From Mesorhabditis belari (Eukaryota > Nematoda > Chromadorea > Rhabditida > Rhabditidae), in assembly GCA_958450365.1 (NCBI GenBank), contig CAUEEP010000755.1, positions 1,013,501 to 1,077,500 on the forward strand: a DNA stretch of 64,000 bases. Reading direction: 5' to 3'. The translations under genes were made by a program, and so were the position numbers. This document shows positions 9,801 to 21,085 of the stretch, in pieces (within the stretch, counting starts at the first letter, position 1; each line of letters begins with the position of its first letter). The notes under the pieces were generated by a model, which was not told where the DNA came from, ran no database searches, and was given only the letters and a program-made list of their open reading frames with translations.

Positions 9801-12156
9801 AAATGCGATCGTTGAGGATCATTCTTGAGGCTTTCGATAGCTTTAACTGATGATAAGCCTAAATTTATCAATTCGGCTTATTTCTACATCCCTGACTATT
9901 GGATATTGTTAGGATTTTAAGGATTTGTTTTTAATTTTAAGGATTTGTTTTTAATTTTAAGGGTTTACGGATGTTAGGCTTAGGCTTTTAAAAATTAACC
10001 TCCATCAGGCAAATAATAACGAGCAATTGCATCACCGAATGCGTATTTGTACTCGACGGGGAAACGAGTTGCGTTGACGACTTGATCTTGATTTGTGAAA
10101 CCTAAAAGACTTTAATGAATTCGATTTCTTGAATATTATAGTATTATTATTTATTACAATCTTTATACCCGACCATGATCCGAGAAAAAGACAATATTTG
10201 TGCAAGAGAGACGATTTGCTTTGTGGAGAACATTGAAGAAAGTGCCGATTGCCTCATTCAGACGTTTCAAGATTACGGTAAGCTAAAAAGTAACGACAGC
10301 TTACGGTAATTAACTTTTGATCGATCTCAAAATTCTACTTCTACCCACTTCAGGTGAATCTTTCTTTGCTAGATGTCTCGTTTCATCCGGTTCATTAATA
10401 TATCCAATGACGAGACCAGGTCGGAGCTCTTTTGGCTTCAAAATCTCACCGATTATCTAAGAAATTGATTTAAAGATAAAACCAGTTTACTACTCGATTA
10501 AACACATGCTCCATTGGGACATTTTCGAAGATCTCTGTCACATCGGGTCGATGATCTGAATGGCGGTTTAGACTGGCTGAAGTACAATTATATGCTCTCA
10601 CACGGATAATGATAACATCCTGGATAGTAAAGACAAGAGACACGTTTCCCAGTTTGGCGGCGATAAGTTGACCAGATCTAAACATAAAGATAAACACCTT
10701 AAAATCCTATAAGTGCAAGAAAAATGTTTAGCTTGAAAATGGACTAACTGGTTCACCGTTTGTGTAAAAATCGTAGAGATGCGTTTTTCGAACGTCCACA
10801 AAATTTGGAGACAATGATGGATCGTAGATCTAAAAAAGAAATCAGTTTTTCTTCATTACCCAACATTTTTCTTCATTACCCAATTCTCGATAATTCCATG
10901 GTATCCTGGATAAAGCCCGGTCATCATTGTGTAATGATTGGGAAGGGTTTTTGAGGGGAAAACGGGTTTAACGTGCTGAATTGAGGGATTTTGATAAGTA
11001 GAAGTCTTTTGAATGAATCAAAAACCTCCGCTCGTACACCCCTTTCGGCCATGAGATCAAGATTTTCGAGAATCCCTCGATTGAGATATTCTTCAGCTAA
11101 ACCGTCAAACGAAATGATCACTAATGGACTTGGATCAGTACTAAAATTCACATAAAATTGGATAAACTTTTAAAAAAAACCTCTGACAACTCTCCGTTTC
11201 CTCCAAACTTTGCGATTCATAGAACCAGGAATGTGCGTGAGCTGAATTAATTGGATCATTGGATTATAAATACCGTATTCTCTCTAATAGAGGTGCACTC
11301 TTTAATAGTATTGCGGTCCAGGAGGGGGTTCAAAAAATAGTAGTGCGCACTACTATTAGAGAGAATACGGTATGTGTTTCTAAAAGATAAAGTAATTCCA
11401 AACGAGCTACGGTAGTTCTTTTTGAATTGAGAACGAGTAAAGTAGCTTTGTGTAGGTAGTAGACATAAGAAAATTCCAACTTGAACCTAATTCCACTTTC
11501 GTCTTCTCAGCCATCTCTTGCCCGATTGCTCTGAAATTTTGTCTACAAGCAGTGACAATTTCTATTTGTAAACAAAATTTCAGAAGAATTGGTCAAGAAA
11601 ACAAGGGTGGAATTAGGTTCGGATTGGAATTTTCCCATGTCTACAACAGAGATAAAATCTGTAGAGAAAAGGAACTAAATCTGTATCTAAAAGGAACCAA
11701 ATCTATAGACAAAATGAACAACAGAGATAAAACTAAAGACCTCTTTTTGAATACCATTTTAAAAGACTCACTTTTCTCTCCGACAAACTCGTTGATCACC
11801 CAAAGCGATAAAGCACTCGTCAAAAATACGCATCCAATGATGAGAGAATATTTCTGAACAAATTTAAAATTTAAAAATTGAATTTCAAATACCTTTAGCA
11901 CATTGAAATTGACAGGGAAATCTGAAATTTTTGAGAATTTGAAAATTTTTCTTTTATAAACCTGAGCCAGCCCATTTTCGAGGCGAATTTTGACTTGTGA
12001 AGGGTAAAATTTGATTGCTAAAGTTTAAAAAGAAATTATTTTTGAAAATCTAAACCTTTTCCCATCAATTATCCTTCCAATCACAAGAGAAATGAGCTGA
12101 GAAATCGTTTGATTCAGAAAGTTTACAGAAATAATAAAATTTGAAAAAGTTTTCAT
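6864..12156 (-). CDS. ENPP family ectonucleotide pyrophosphatase/phosphodiesterase
   Basis: Minus-strand gene of about 18-20 exons for a type II membrane ectoenzyme hydrolysing nucleotide or phosphodiester bonds. The exon at about 11785-11855 encodes a transmembrane helix (YSLIIGCVFLTSALSLWVI). Exon 11026-11140 has PLVIISFDGLAEEYL, with the first metal-binding Asp. Exon 10880-10975 has PVFPSKTLPNHYTMMTGLYP, with the catalytic Thr. Later exons give LVIGYINEPDETRH, NIVFFSDHG and SNHGWDYILPE (metal ligands), then MGPAFKRAKVVPAFQVIEYY and DPKPNNGTEGAL, completing the phosphodiesterase domain. Exons from about 8060 down to 6864 encode the nuclease-like C-terminal domain of ENPP1-3 type enzymes (QQFCHHQIND, VDTYFFRIFIRCDGEW, YTARLRDIEILSALRFF), ending at TAA 6864-6866. 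The start at 12156 follows a TTTTAG splice site and is the least certain point. Several introns hold palindromic elements. Confidence 0.85.
8366..8417. repeat. Tandem decamer repeat
   Basis: About five copies of a 10-bp unit (TCAATTTAAC/TCAATTTAAA) in an ENPP intron, consistent with a simple minisatellite. Confidence 0.75.
8685..9564. mobile_element. 880-bp element with terminal inverted repeats in ENPP intron
   Basis: The ends are TAGAGTGTGTTC (8685-8696) and its exact complement GAACACACTCTA (9553-9564). The left part is a long palindrome (about 8701-8944): C-rich GTGTCCCCC blocks pair with GGGGGACAC blocks around an AT-rich centre, and the arm CATATCAAATCACAAC is repeated inverted. The right part has a second palindrome around GCGCAAAAAAAA and AGGTCGCATTTGTC. 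No transposase is visible, so this looks like a non-autonomous DNA transposon inserted in an ENPP intron. A piece of the same GGTCGCATTTGTCCCACTCC palindrome is at about 28470-28510. Confidence 0.7.
11271..11372. mobile_element. 102-bp palindromic MITE in ENPP intron
   Basis: The arms TACCGTATTCTCTCTAATAG and CTATTAGAGAGAATACGGTA are exact inverted repeats flanking a short loop. It sits in an ENPP intron upstream of the catalytic exons. Confidence 0.75.
11462..11641. mobile_element. 180-bp palindromic MITE, family 2 (copy 1)
   Basis: Inverted arms beginning GACAT..GAAAATTCC and ending GGAATTTTCCCATGTC, with inner arms CCTAATTCCAC/GTGGAATTAGG and CTGAAATTTTGTCTACA/TAAACAAAATTTCAG. A second copy with the same architecture is at 46504-46687, so this is a dispersed family, not a local hairpin. 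Confidence 0.75.
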
Positions 12157-12485
12157 AGCTAAAAGAATCGTTTTTGAGTCAAGAAATACTTGAGATAAAA
12201 TATCTTTGCGAAATCGGCCGATTTTTGCGCGCGTTTCTCTCGTTTTCGCAAGTTTTTTTTGGGGCAAAATTAGGTTCCTTTTTGCAATGGAGAGCAAAAA
12301 GGTCAAAATCATAACATGGGAAAAATTTCTAGACAAGGGAAAATGGAGAAAATGAGAAAAAGATATTATGTTGTCTAGTTTTCAAGTAAAGATGTGTAAT
12401 TAAAGATGTGGAAAGCTCTGAAATTAGTGTAGAATCGAAAACGGAAAATAGACTTTCAAAGGCTCTTTCGGGGCTAGGCTAATTT

Positions 12486-12690
12486 CCGCAATTTTTTTTT
12501 GCGCAACAGGTTCATTTGCTCAACTCGCCATAACTTTCTTCTAAGTGGGTCAATCTTTATGATTTTGGTTTTATTTTGTAGCTCTCAATAAGTTCTACAA
12601 AATAAAACCAAAATCATAAAGATTGGCTGACTTAGAAGAAAGTTATGGCGAGTTGCACGAATGACCCTGTTGCGCAAAAAAAAATTGTGG
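12486..12690. mobile_element. 205-bp near-perfect palindrome upstream of taf12 copy 2
   Basis: Arms CCGCAATTTTTTTTTGCGCA and its approximate complement near 12666-12690 enclose inner arms AACTCGCCATAACTTTCTTC and GAAGAAAGTTATGGCGAGTT. The centre is near 12588. It resembles a foldback MITE about 210 bp before the taf12 copy 2 ATG. Confidence 0.7.
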
Positions 12691-12901
12691 AAAGCGGAAA
12701 GCTTATATGCTCCTTTATTGCGTAAAAGATATTCAGCTCGGGGACTAAATAGTAATACATCCGCTCTATAAAACGATTTTTTTCAAACGAAAATCATTCT
12801 TCTCTCGTTGCGAAGCGAGCCATTTTTACGGTTTACATTAATTTTTTTTTATCGTTGCTGCCTCATTTTTTCCACAGTTAAAGTTATTATTTTAGAAGAT
12901 C

Positions 12902-14284
12902 ATGGCCCACGATAATCAACCGCCACATCCCGCAACACCTCAGCAGCAGCAAAGTCAAGGGACGCCAACTTGTCGCCCACGGGAAGACGGGGATCAAGCA
13001 TTGCAAGGACTACCCATTCTTCATGAACAGCGACCAAGCTTCACGGGTGGAGGAATTCGGGGAACCGGTGGTGGACCTGGACCAATTCGACAAGCACCTA
13101 GAGTGCAAATGAGGATCGTGCACGCACCGCGTCAGCAAATGAATCAACAAGTGGAGATGATGCAACCACCACGACAACAAATGAGTCAGGAGATGGTCCA
13201 TGCACCACGACAACAAATGAGTCAGGAGATGGTCCATGCACCACGACAACAAATGAGTCAAGAGATGGTCCATGCACCACGACAACTAATGAGTCAAGAG
13301 ATGGTCCATGCATCACGCCAGCAAATGGGTCAAGAGATGGTCTACGCACCACGTCAGCAAATGGGTCAGGAGATGGTCTACACACCACGCCAGCAAATGA
13401 GTCAAGAAATGGTTCACGCACCACGACAGCAAATGACTCAAGAAATGGTTCACGCACCACGACAACAAATGAGTCAAGAGATGGTCTACGCACAACGCCA
13501 GCAAATGAGTCAAGAAATGGTCCACGTACCACGCCAGCAAATGAGTCAACAAGTGGAGATGGTGCAGAGACAAGCATCTTTCACAAGTGGAGGAATCCGA
13601 TTGATCCCCGCTCGAGGACCCATTGCCGGACTTCCAGTTCGACGCCAGCAGCCTAGTGCTCCAATGCACGGACGATTGCTTTTGCAGGGACCACAGGGCA
13701 CCCCGATGGTACCAATGAGAATCGTGCACCCGACACCAGCTCTTCGTCAACAAATGTACCCGGCGGCGCAGAGAGAACCCATTCCTACAATGCCGCAGCC
13801 GCAACGCCTTGCATCGAAACAAATCACTGGCCCACCGAGTGCCTCAATTATCCCGGCAGGATCGAGAACTCCACTGCCCAAAATGGTCGTCGGAAAACCG
13901 CCTCTCATCGAAAAGTCGCGCTTGGACAAAATCGCGAAGGAAATCGATCCGCATTTGGTGTTGGATGATGTTGTGAAAGATGCGATCATCGAGATGAGCG
14001 ACGAGTTTATCAATGATGTCATTGATAAAGTTTGTGTGCTAGCCAAAAATCGTGGAGCACTCTTGGTGGACGGTATAGAGGGCCCTCATAAAATTGAGGC
14101 TTCCGACACGCGACTTGTTCTGGATACCGTTTACAAGATCCCATCTGCACCATGTGAACTTATTCGCGAGTCGAAGGGCGAACCGGCAAAAGTCGAAGAA
14201 AGACCACCAGCTTCATATGCTCAACAAGCTCGAGCTCAATTGAGCAAGAATCTTTCGAAACAGTTTGATTACTTTAATGGTTAA
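12902..14284 (+). CDS. TAF12-like TFIID subunit, copy 2, with tandem repeat
   Basis: Single-exon 460-residue paralogue of the gene at 399, starting just after a TTATTTTAG splice site. The N-terminus opens like copy 1 (PPHPATPQQQQSQ). Residues about 72-217 are twelve copies of a 12-residue repeat of the form MVHAPRQQMSQE, absent from copy 1. The C-terminal histone fold (about 336-412) is intact: KSRLDKIAKEIDPHLVLDD, IIEMSDEFINDVIDKVC, TRLVLDTVYKIP. The C-terminal tail PPASYAQQARAQLSKNLSKQF shows what the frameshifted copy 1 should look like. TAF12 binds TAF4 in TFIID; the repeat suggests a diverging, perhaps tissue-specific version. It ends about 120 bp before the ERK gene on the same strand, spacing typical of a nematode operon. 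Confidence 0.88.
   Translation: MAHDNQPPHPATPQQQQSQGTPTCRPREDGDQALQGLPILHEQRPSFTGGGIRGTGGGPGPIRQAPRVQMRIVHAPRQQMNQQVEMMQPPRQQMSQEMVHAPRQQMSQEMVHAPRQQMSQEMVHAPRQLMSQEMVHASRQQMGQEMVYAPRQQMGQEMVYTPRQQMSQEMVHAPRQQMTQEMVHAPRQQMSQEMVYAQRQQMSQEMVHVPRQQMSQQVEMVQRQASFTSGGIRLIPARGPIAGLPVRRQQPSAPMHGRLLLQGPQGTPMVPMRIVHPTPALRQQMYPAAQREPIPTMPQPQRLASKQITGPPSASIIPAGSRTPLPKMVVGKPPLIEKSRLDKIAKEIDPHLVLDDVVKDAIIEMSDEFINDVIDKVCVLAKNRGALLVDGIEGPHKIEASDTRLVLDTVYKIPSAPCELIRESKGEPAKVEERPPASYAQQARAQLSKNLSKQFDYFNG
13118..13553 (+). repeat. 36-bp coding minisatellite (12-residue repeat) in taf12 copy 2
   Basis: Twelve imperfect 36-bp units translate as (M/I)V(H/Y)APRQQM(S/G/T/N)Q(E/Q). All differences keep the frame, so the array has expanded under coding constraint or recently. 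Confidence 0.9.
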
Positions 14285-14402
14285 TGTATGTTTTCATTTT
14301 TGCGAATGTTACTTTTTATGTTTGCTAAGCCTTCTTATGTTGCTTGTTTGATAATTTGGCATTACCTGGCTTTTATAATTTGCAAATTTTAGAAGCGTAA
14401 CC

Positions 14403-16541
<2,139 letters not shown>

Positions 16542-16861
16542 ACACAAAACAGATTGTTCGCACTGATGGTTCGAGTTTGTTTTTGTTTTGTTTGTAGGAA
16601 TGTTTGAATGTTGTCTTGTGCTATTTTTTTATTGTTGGACACATTTTATTTCCCCGGTTGTATGTTTCTTTATAGGTGGAAAGCGTTTGTATAAATTTAA
16701 AAATTTTCAATATTCGTCTTAAAAGTCATGTGCGAGATCATTCGTAGTAGCATGTGACGGGGAAATTTTCGACTTGGCACCATAATTTGCGTCCAAAAAG
16801 AGGGTAATTATGGTGTTACGAGAGTAAGATGTAAAAGATCTATGATAGCGAAGTTCCTTAC

Positions 16862-16990
16862 AATATCGACCAAATCAGGGTCAAATACATATGTTGTACC
16901 TCCTTTAGAACAAAAACGTGTCATCTTTTTCAGAAATTTTCCACTAATAATCTCAAACGAGTAACTCTTGATCGCATGGTTCAAATTCAC
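16862..16990 (-). CDS. Isolated exon-like segment, unknown gene
   Basis: On the minus strand, a TTTTTTCAG acceptor is followed by 43 open codons (VNLNHAIKSYSFEIISGKFL...) and a GTAAGG donor. I cannot link it to neighbouring exons or a known family. It may be part of a small gene, or a remnant, in the otherwise empty 16,542-17,519 interval. Confidence 0.25.
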
Positions 16991-17519
16991 CTGAAAAAAG
17001 TGTCATTTCAAAATTGCTAGGTTCAGCTTTGAAAATCAGCCAAAAAAGTTGATCCCATTATTTTATGAGAACAATGAGCAATCTGGGAAAATTATTGGTC
17101 ATCCCGATTTGTTTCTGATTTTTTCGAACCACCCTCGGCAAAAAAGAGGAAAAGAAAAGGGACCGCCTCTTTTCAGAATACGGTAATGATAGGAAGAAAC
17201 TTTTTGCGATTATATAAAGGAAATTTGAGATCCGATTCGGATTACAATGTTTTCCCGGTTTGAGTAAAACGTTTTCTAAACGATACTCATGGGGGACAGT
17301 TACCGTACTCGGGATCTTTTTAGCTTTATACAATTGATTAGCCTTTTTCGCCTTTATCTGCTTGAGGGTTGAGACTAATAAAGTCTAAAATGAGGCTTGC
17401 TTTAGCTAAGTCCGCCAAAATGAGGTTACAGTAGCTTCGTTTAGAGAGCAGCTTTTAGAAAACGAAAAAAGAAAATCAGTTTTTTTGAAACAAATAGTTC
17501 TACTTTCAGATAATTTATT

Positions 17520-20139
17520 ATGATGTTTGGATTGGTTCTCATGCAATTGTGCCTGTGTTTCCCATTGATCAACTCGCTCACGTGTGCTCAAACGGATGAT
17601 GAGGTTTGAAATGAAACTTTAATTAAAGCTGTCCCTATTCTCTTTCTACCATAATCTTGTCACCTATTTTCATCCAATTCATCGATTTCTTTTTTTCCAC
17701 CTAATTCTTTGAGAGTTCACAAAGGATAGGATAAAAATCGAGACAAGATTGCGGTAGAAAGAGAAAGGAGTAACGGTTTAGGAAACTAAAGAAATCAACA
17801 TTCTACTCAAAACAAAGCAAAAGTGTTTTTTGAACACTTTTGTGCTCTTTAATCTCTTCCTCCCTGCAATTTTCGTTTTCTCTTTATCCTTTGAATTTTT
17901 GATCGCAGAGAGAACTATAAGCATACGCAAAATCCCCACTTTTTATCAGCTATAAAAACAGAAAAACTCAAAAAAGTGGTTGATCGTCCCATGCGGTGCC
18001 AGTCAACTTATAATAAAAAACAAATGTTTTTTGTCTTTTTTCCACCTTTTCCATTTATATCATCAGATTTCACCTGATCCTTCCAAATTACATAATAACC
18101 TTTTTTAAGGCTGGTGATTCGTATCGAGTTGAATGAAAAGAGAAAAATGAGAAAACTATCAAGCTCTCTTTTTAAGGGTAAAATCTAAATTTAAGACTGA
18201 ATAATGTACAGTAATCCTAGTAAAGATTTTTGACTCATGAATACGATTAAGTTCTTTTTTGAAACGATAAAATTGGTAGTCACTTTTTTGATCCCCGAAA
18301 CATCAATCATCTCCCCCATTTTTTTTTCCTATCAAAAACCTATAAAAGTAGCAACAAACCCCCCATTTTACCGGAAATTAATTTCCCATGAAAATAAAAC
18401 GATTTCAATTTTCGAATTGCTTCCCAGAAAATAATTTAAGTTATTAATAAATTTCTTGGCAAAAAAGTTTATAAACTTAACAGACCGGATGTGAAAAAGT
18501 CGTGGGAAAATGTTGGGAGGCTGAGCGCTTTTGGGAAAGTTTTGAGTTTCGAGTACAAATTTTGAGAACAGCGATCAGAAATTCGAGTACAAAAAGGTGG
18601 ATTCGTATTTTGGATCTGGAATCAAATTTTAAAGGCCTTTGACCATTTTGATAGTAAATTGCTGAAGCCAAAGGGATTCGTACCAGCGATGTTCCAAAGA
18701 TACCTAGTTTTTTGGATCATGCCATGCTTGGCCAGGGCCAGATCTTGGCTGACTCTGGCTTCTAGCCTGGACCTTTTCTGGTCTGACTTTACTGTAAATT
18801 TGGCCAAGATAAGGCCTCAGAACTAGACCAGTTAGAGACCTTTCATTGGACCTCAGCCAAGGAAGAGCTCAGTCTGATCAAGAGTGAGAGTGAGATCAAG
18901 AGTGAGAAATCAGAAAAAGGACACGAGAACGAAAAGTTGTTGAAATTTCGAGTGTCTGATAGCTGATACAAGTCTGGTCTAGTCTGGCTTACAAATCCTT
19001 ACAGATCATGCTAAAGATCTCTTCTTACTTTCTTGATTTTAAGGGCCACACCCAACTCCACTCGAATCCGATGTGGCGCTTCTGTGTCCTCATCACGGCT
19101 GCAAATGATCGACCGTAAGCTTTTTTATAGTTTAAATTCAACTTTGCTAACAATCATAGTTTGAAAAGTACAGTAATCTAAAGCTTAGTCAGATTTGTTT
19201 GTTTAAAAAGTATCCATTCAAGTTTACTACATTCGCCAGAATAATCCGAGTTTTTGCGTTCCCAAAAAAAACATTGCCCACAGAACTCAATAATTTCCGC
19301 CATTCACAAGAATCAATTGGGAAATGGCTGATTGCTTTTTCTACTTGGCTCAAAAAATCTTCTTCCCCAAATCAGCTGACCGAGTAGACCGGGAATTACT
19401 CGTGAGAAACTTGTCTCGTGAAAGGTTTTTTTCATTCTTCTCAAATACAATTAAGATCATTTCCATGAAATTCCACCTGGAAAAATGCCCACTACAATTC
19501 TTGAATTTGGTGAGAAATTAGGAAATTCTGAGAGTTCTTGGGAAATTTCTGAACGAAAAAAGCTTTTGGTGGGAGAAATGAATGAGATTACTGTAAAATT
19601 GAGAAATTGAATGGAAATGGAAACTTTTAGAATGGTTTAACTAAAGAAGTGCGCCAGAAAGCTAGTGTTTAATTCACTACAAAGTACAAAATCTGGAATT
19701 TATTAGAAATACAATTGAACAATCATTTCTAGAAAAGGAATCGCTTACGGTTTGGTGGATTTGCCGGTGATCGAACGAGAAGTCGAGATTGATATCTACA
19801 AAATGGCATTCGAGAGAAATACTGAACAACAATCGATTCTATCGCTGTGTTTGCTGGAGGTTGGTCAACAATTGCTTCAAAGATTCAAAGATTCAAAGAA
19901 TTTTGGTAGGAAAAGCCAATCTGCTTTCTTGTCAAGTACTTTGAGTTCAAAAACGCAAACGAAACGCACTCTTTCTGGTGGCATTCAATCCTTCAATCAA
20001 TCATTTCCAGCGCTACAACGGCACGTACAAATCTCCGAAAACCGAGTACATTTTCCGTTGCGTTTGCAATTCGGATCGTTGCAATCGACACTCGAATCTG
20101 CACACGTTCATCAAAGGACTCAAACATGATAATCCATAA
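17520..20139 (+). CDS. Secreted cysteine-rich protein, Ly6/ET-module-like
   Basis: The first exon (17520-17603) follows TACTTTCAG and encodes a clear signal peptide (MFGLVLMQLCLCFPLINS) and then LTCAQTDDE. Likely further exons lie at about 19044-19107 (after TTTTAAG) and 19733-19901. The last exon, 20011-20139, ends in FRCVCNSDRCNRHSN and then TAA. The C-x-C-x4-CN ending is characteristic of nematode ET-module and Ly6-type secreted domains, in which a disulphide-rich three-finger-like fold ends in CN. The intron of about 1.4 kb between the first two exons and the exact middle splicing are uncertain. The region is duplicated in part at 25,620-26,780 and twice at 45,715-48,060; only this copy keeps the signal-peptide exon. 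Confidence 0.55.
17636..17770. repeat. Imperfect inverted repeat in Ly6-like gene intron
   Basis: CTCTTTCTACCATAATCTTG near the left is complementary to CAAGATTGCGGTAGAAAGAG near the right. A single arm recurs at about 25680-25705, so the structure is part of the duplicated block. Confidence 0.5.
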
Positions 20140-20199
20140 AAAAAAATACCCAACAATTTGTACATAGGAACATTTCGTTGTTGAAAATTTGATTTTACT

Positions 20200-20469
20200 T
20201 ACCATAAATACTGTAATAGTACCCCACCCCCCTCGTACAGTCGCGTAGTCGCAAAAGTTTTTTTGTATTTCATTTTTTTCAAAGCACCCGTACTTTCAAA
20301 AAATGCGTCTTTGGTATCAAAAAAATAGCCCTGAATTTCAGCTATTTTTTGATACCTAAACGCGCATTGTAGCATAAACTAGTGTCGAGAAAAACGCGCC
20401 CAAAGCTAGACTACGCAACGCTCCGCACCGTCATTATGGGGGTGGGGTACTATTACAGTATTTACGGTA
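20200..20469. mobile_element. 270-bp MITE with 21-bp terminal inverted repeats
   Basis: The left end begins TACCATAAATACTGTAATAG and the right end is its near-perfect complement, ACTATTACAGTATTTACGGT(A). The next bases (ACCCCACCCC/GGGGTGGGGT) also pair. No coding capacity is seen. One arm (TACCGTAAATACTGTGATTA) occurs alone at about 26802. It sits just past the 3' end of the Ly6-like gene. Confidence 0.8.
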
Positions 20470-20509
20470 TGCATTTCCACTTTCACACCTGTTTTAGGCA
20501 ATTTCTTTA

Positions 20510-20870
20510 CAGACTTTATCGCTGTAGACTTTAAAAATTCATATCTGTACAGATTGAGTGCAAAATAAACTTTAAAAAATCGACAAGAATGCAGAAAATT
20601 CAGGAATTTCAAAGTAAAACAATGAAATTAGAGTGAAAATGGAAAGACTACCGTACCGTAAGACTACCGTATCGTACTGTACCAAAATAAACTTAACAAT
20701 CGACAAGAATACAGAAAATTCAAGAAGTTCAAAGTAAAACAATGAAATTGCTCGACGTTAGAGTGGAAATGGAAAGACTACCGTACCCCAATGCTGTCTG
20801 ATTCTAAAACACATCAACGGCCTTAATTTAAATGAGAAGAATTGCCAACTTTTTCCGGTAGGCTACTTTC
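20510..20870 (+). repeat. Upstream block of the coiled-coil family, doubled, before the chimeric gene
   Basis: Two tandem versions of a block containing CGACAAGAATGCAGAAAATT, AAGACTACCGTACC and CAACGCTGTCTGATTCTAA. The same block lies before each coiled-coil family copy (about 28350, 34060, 41775-42045 on -, 43290, 48085, 53505 and 58040). It may carry promoter or 5' UTR sequence; this is inferred only from position. Confidence 0.6.
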
Positions 20871-21085
20871 CGCTATTTAACAAGACCATTTGCGCAAGTA
20901 CGTTTGCGCAACTTTTTTTTCCGCAATAAGGTGATTTGCTCATATCTCGCTATTTTCGAAAAGGAGTTGGAATCAGGCAAATCACGTCCACATAATCGTT
21001 TATCATAGAATTAGAATTTGGTTTTTTGCTAACTTTATTTGTTATTGTTTTATTAGGCTTATCCTTTCTTGATTTCAGAACTGAG

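Noticed and set aside
12025..12336. Full 103-residue minus-strand ORF as ENPP exon 1
   Set aside because: Only the part from the Met at 12156 follows a splice acceptor and stays in frame with the next exon; the upstream part is unlikely to be coding.
13010..13822. Long repeat-containing antisense ORFs under taf12 copy 2
   Set aside because: Generated by the 36-bp repeat read in other frames; the sense frame holds the histone fold.
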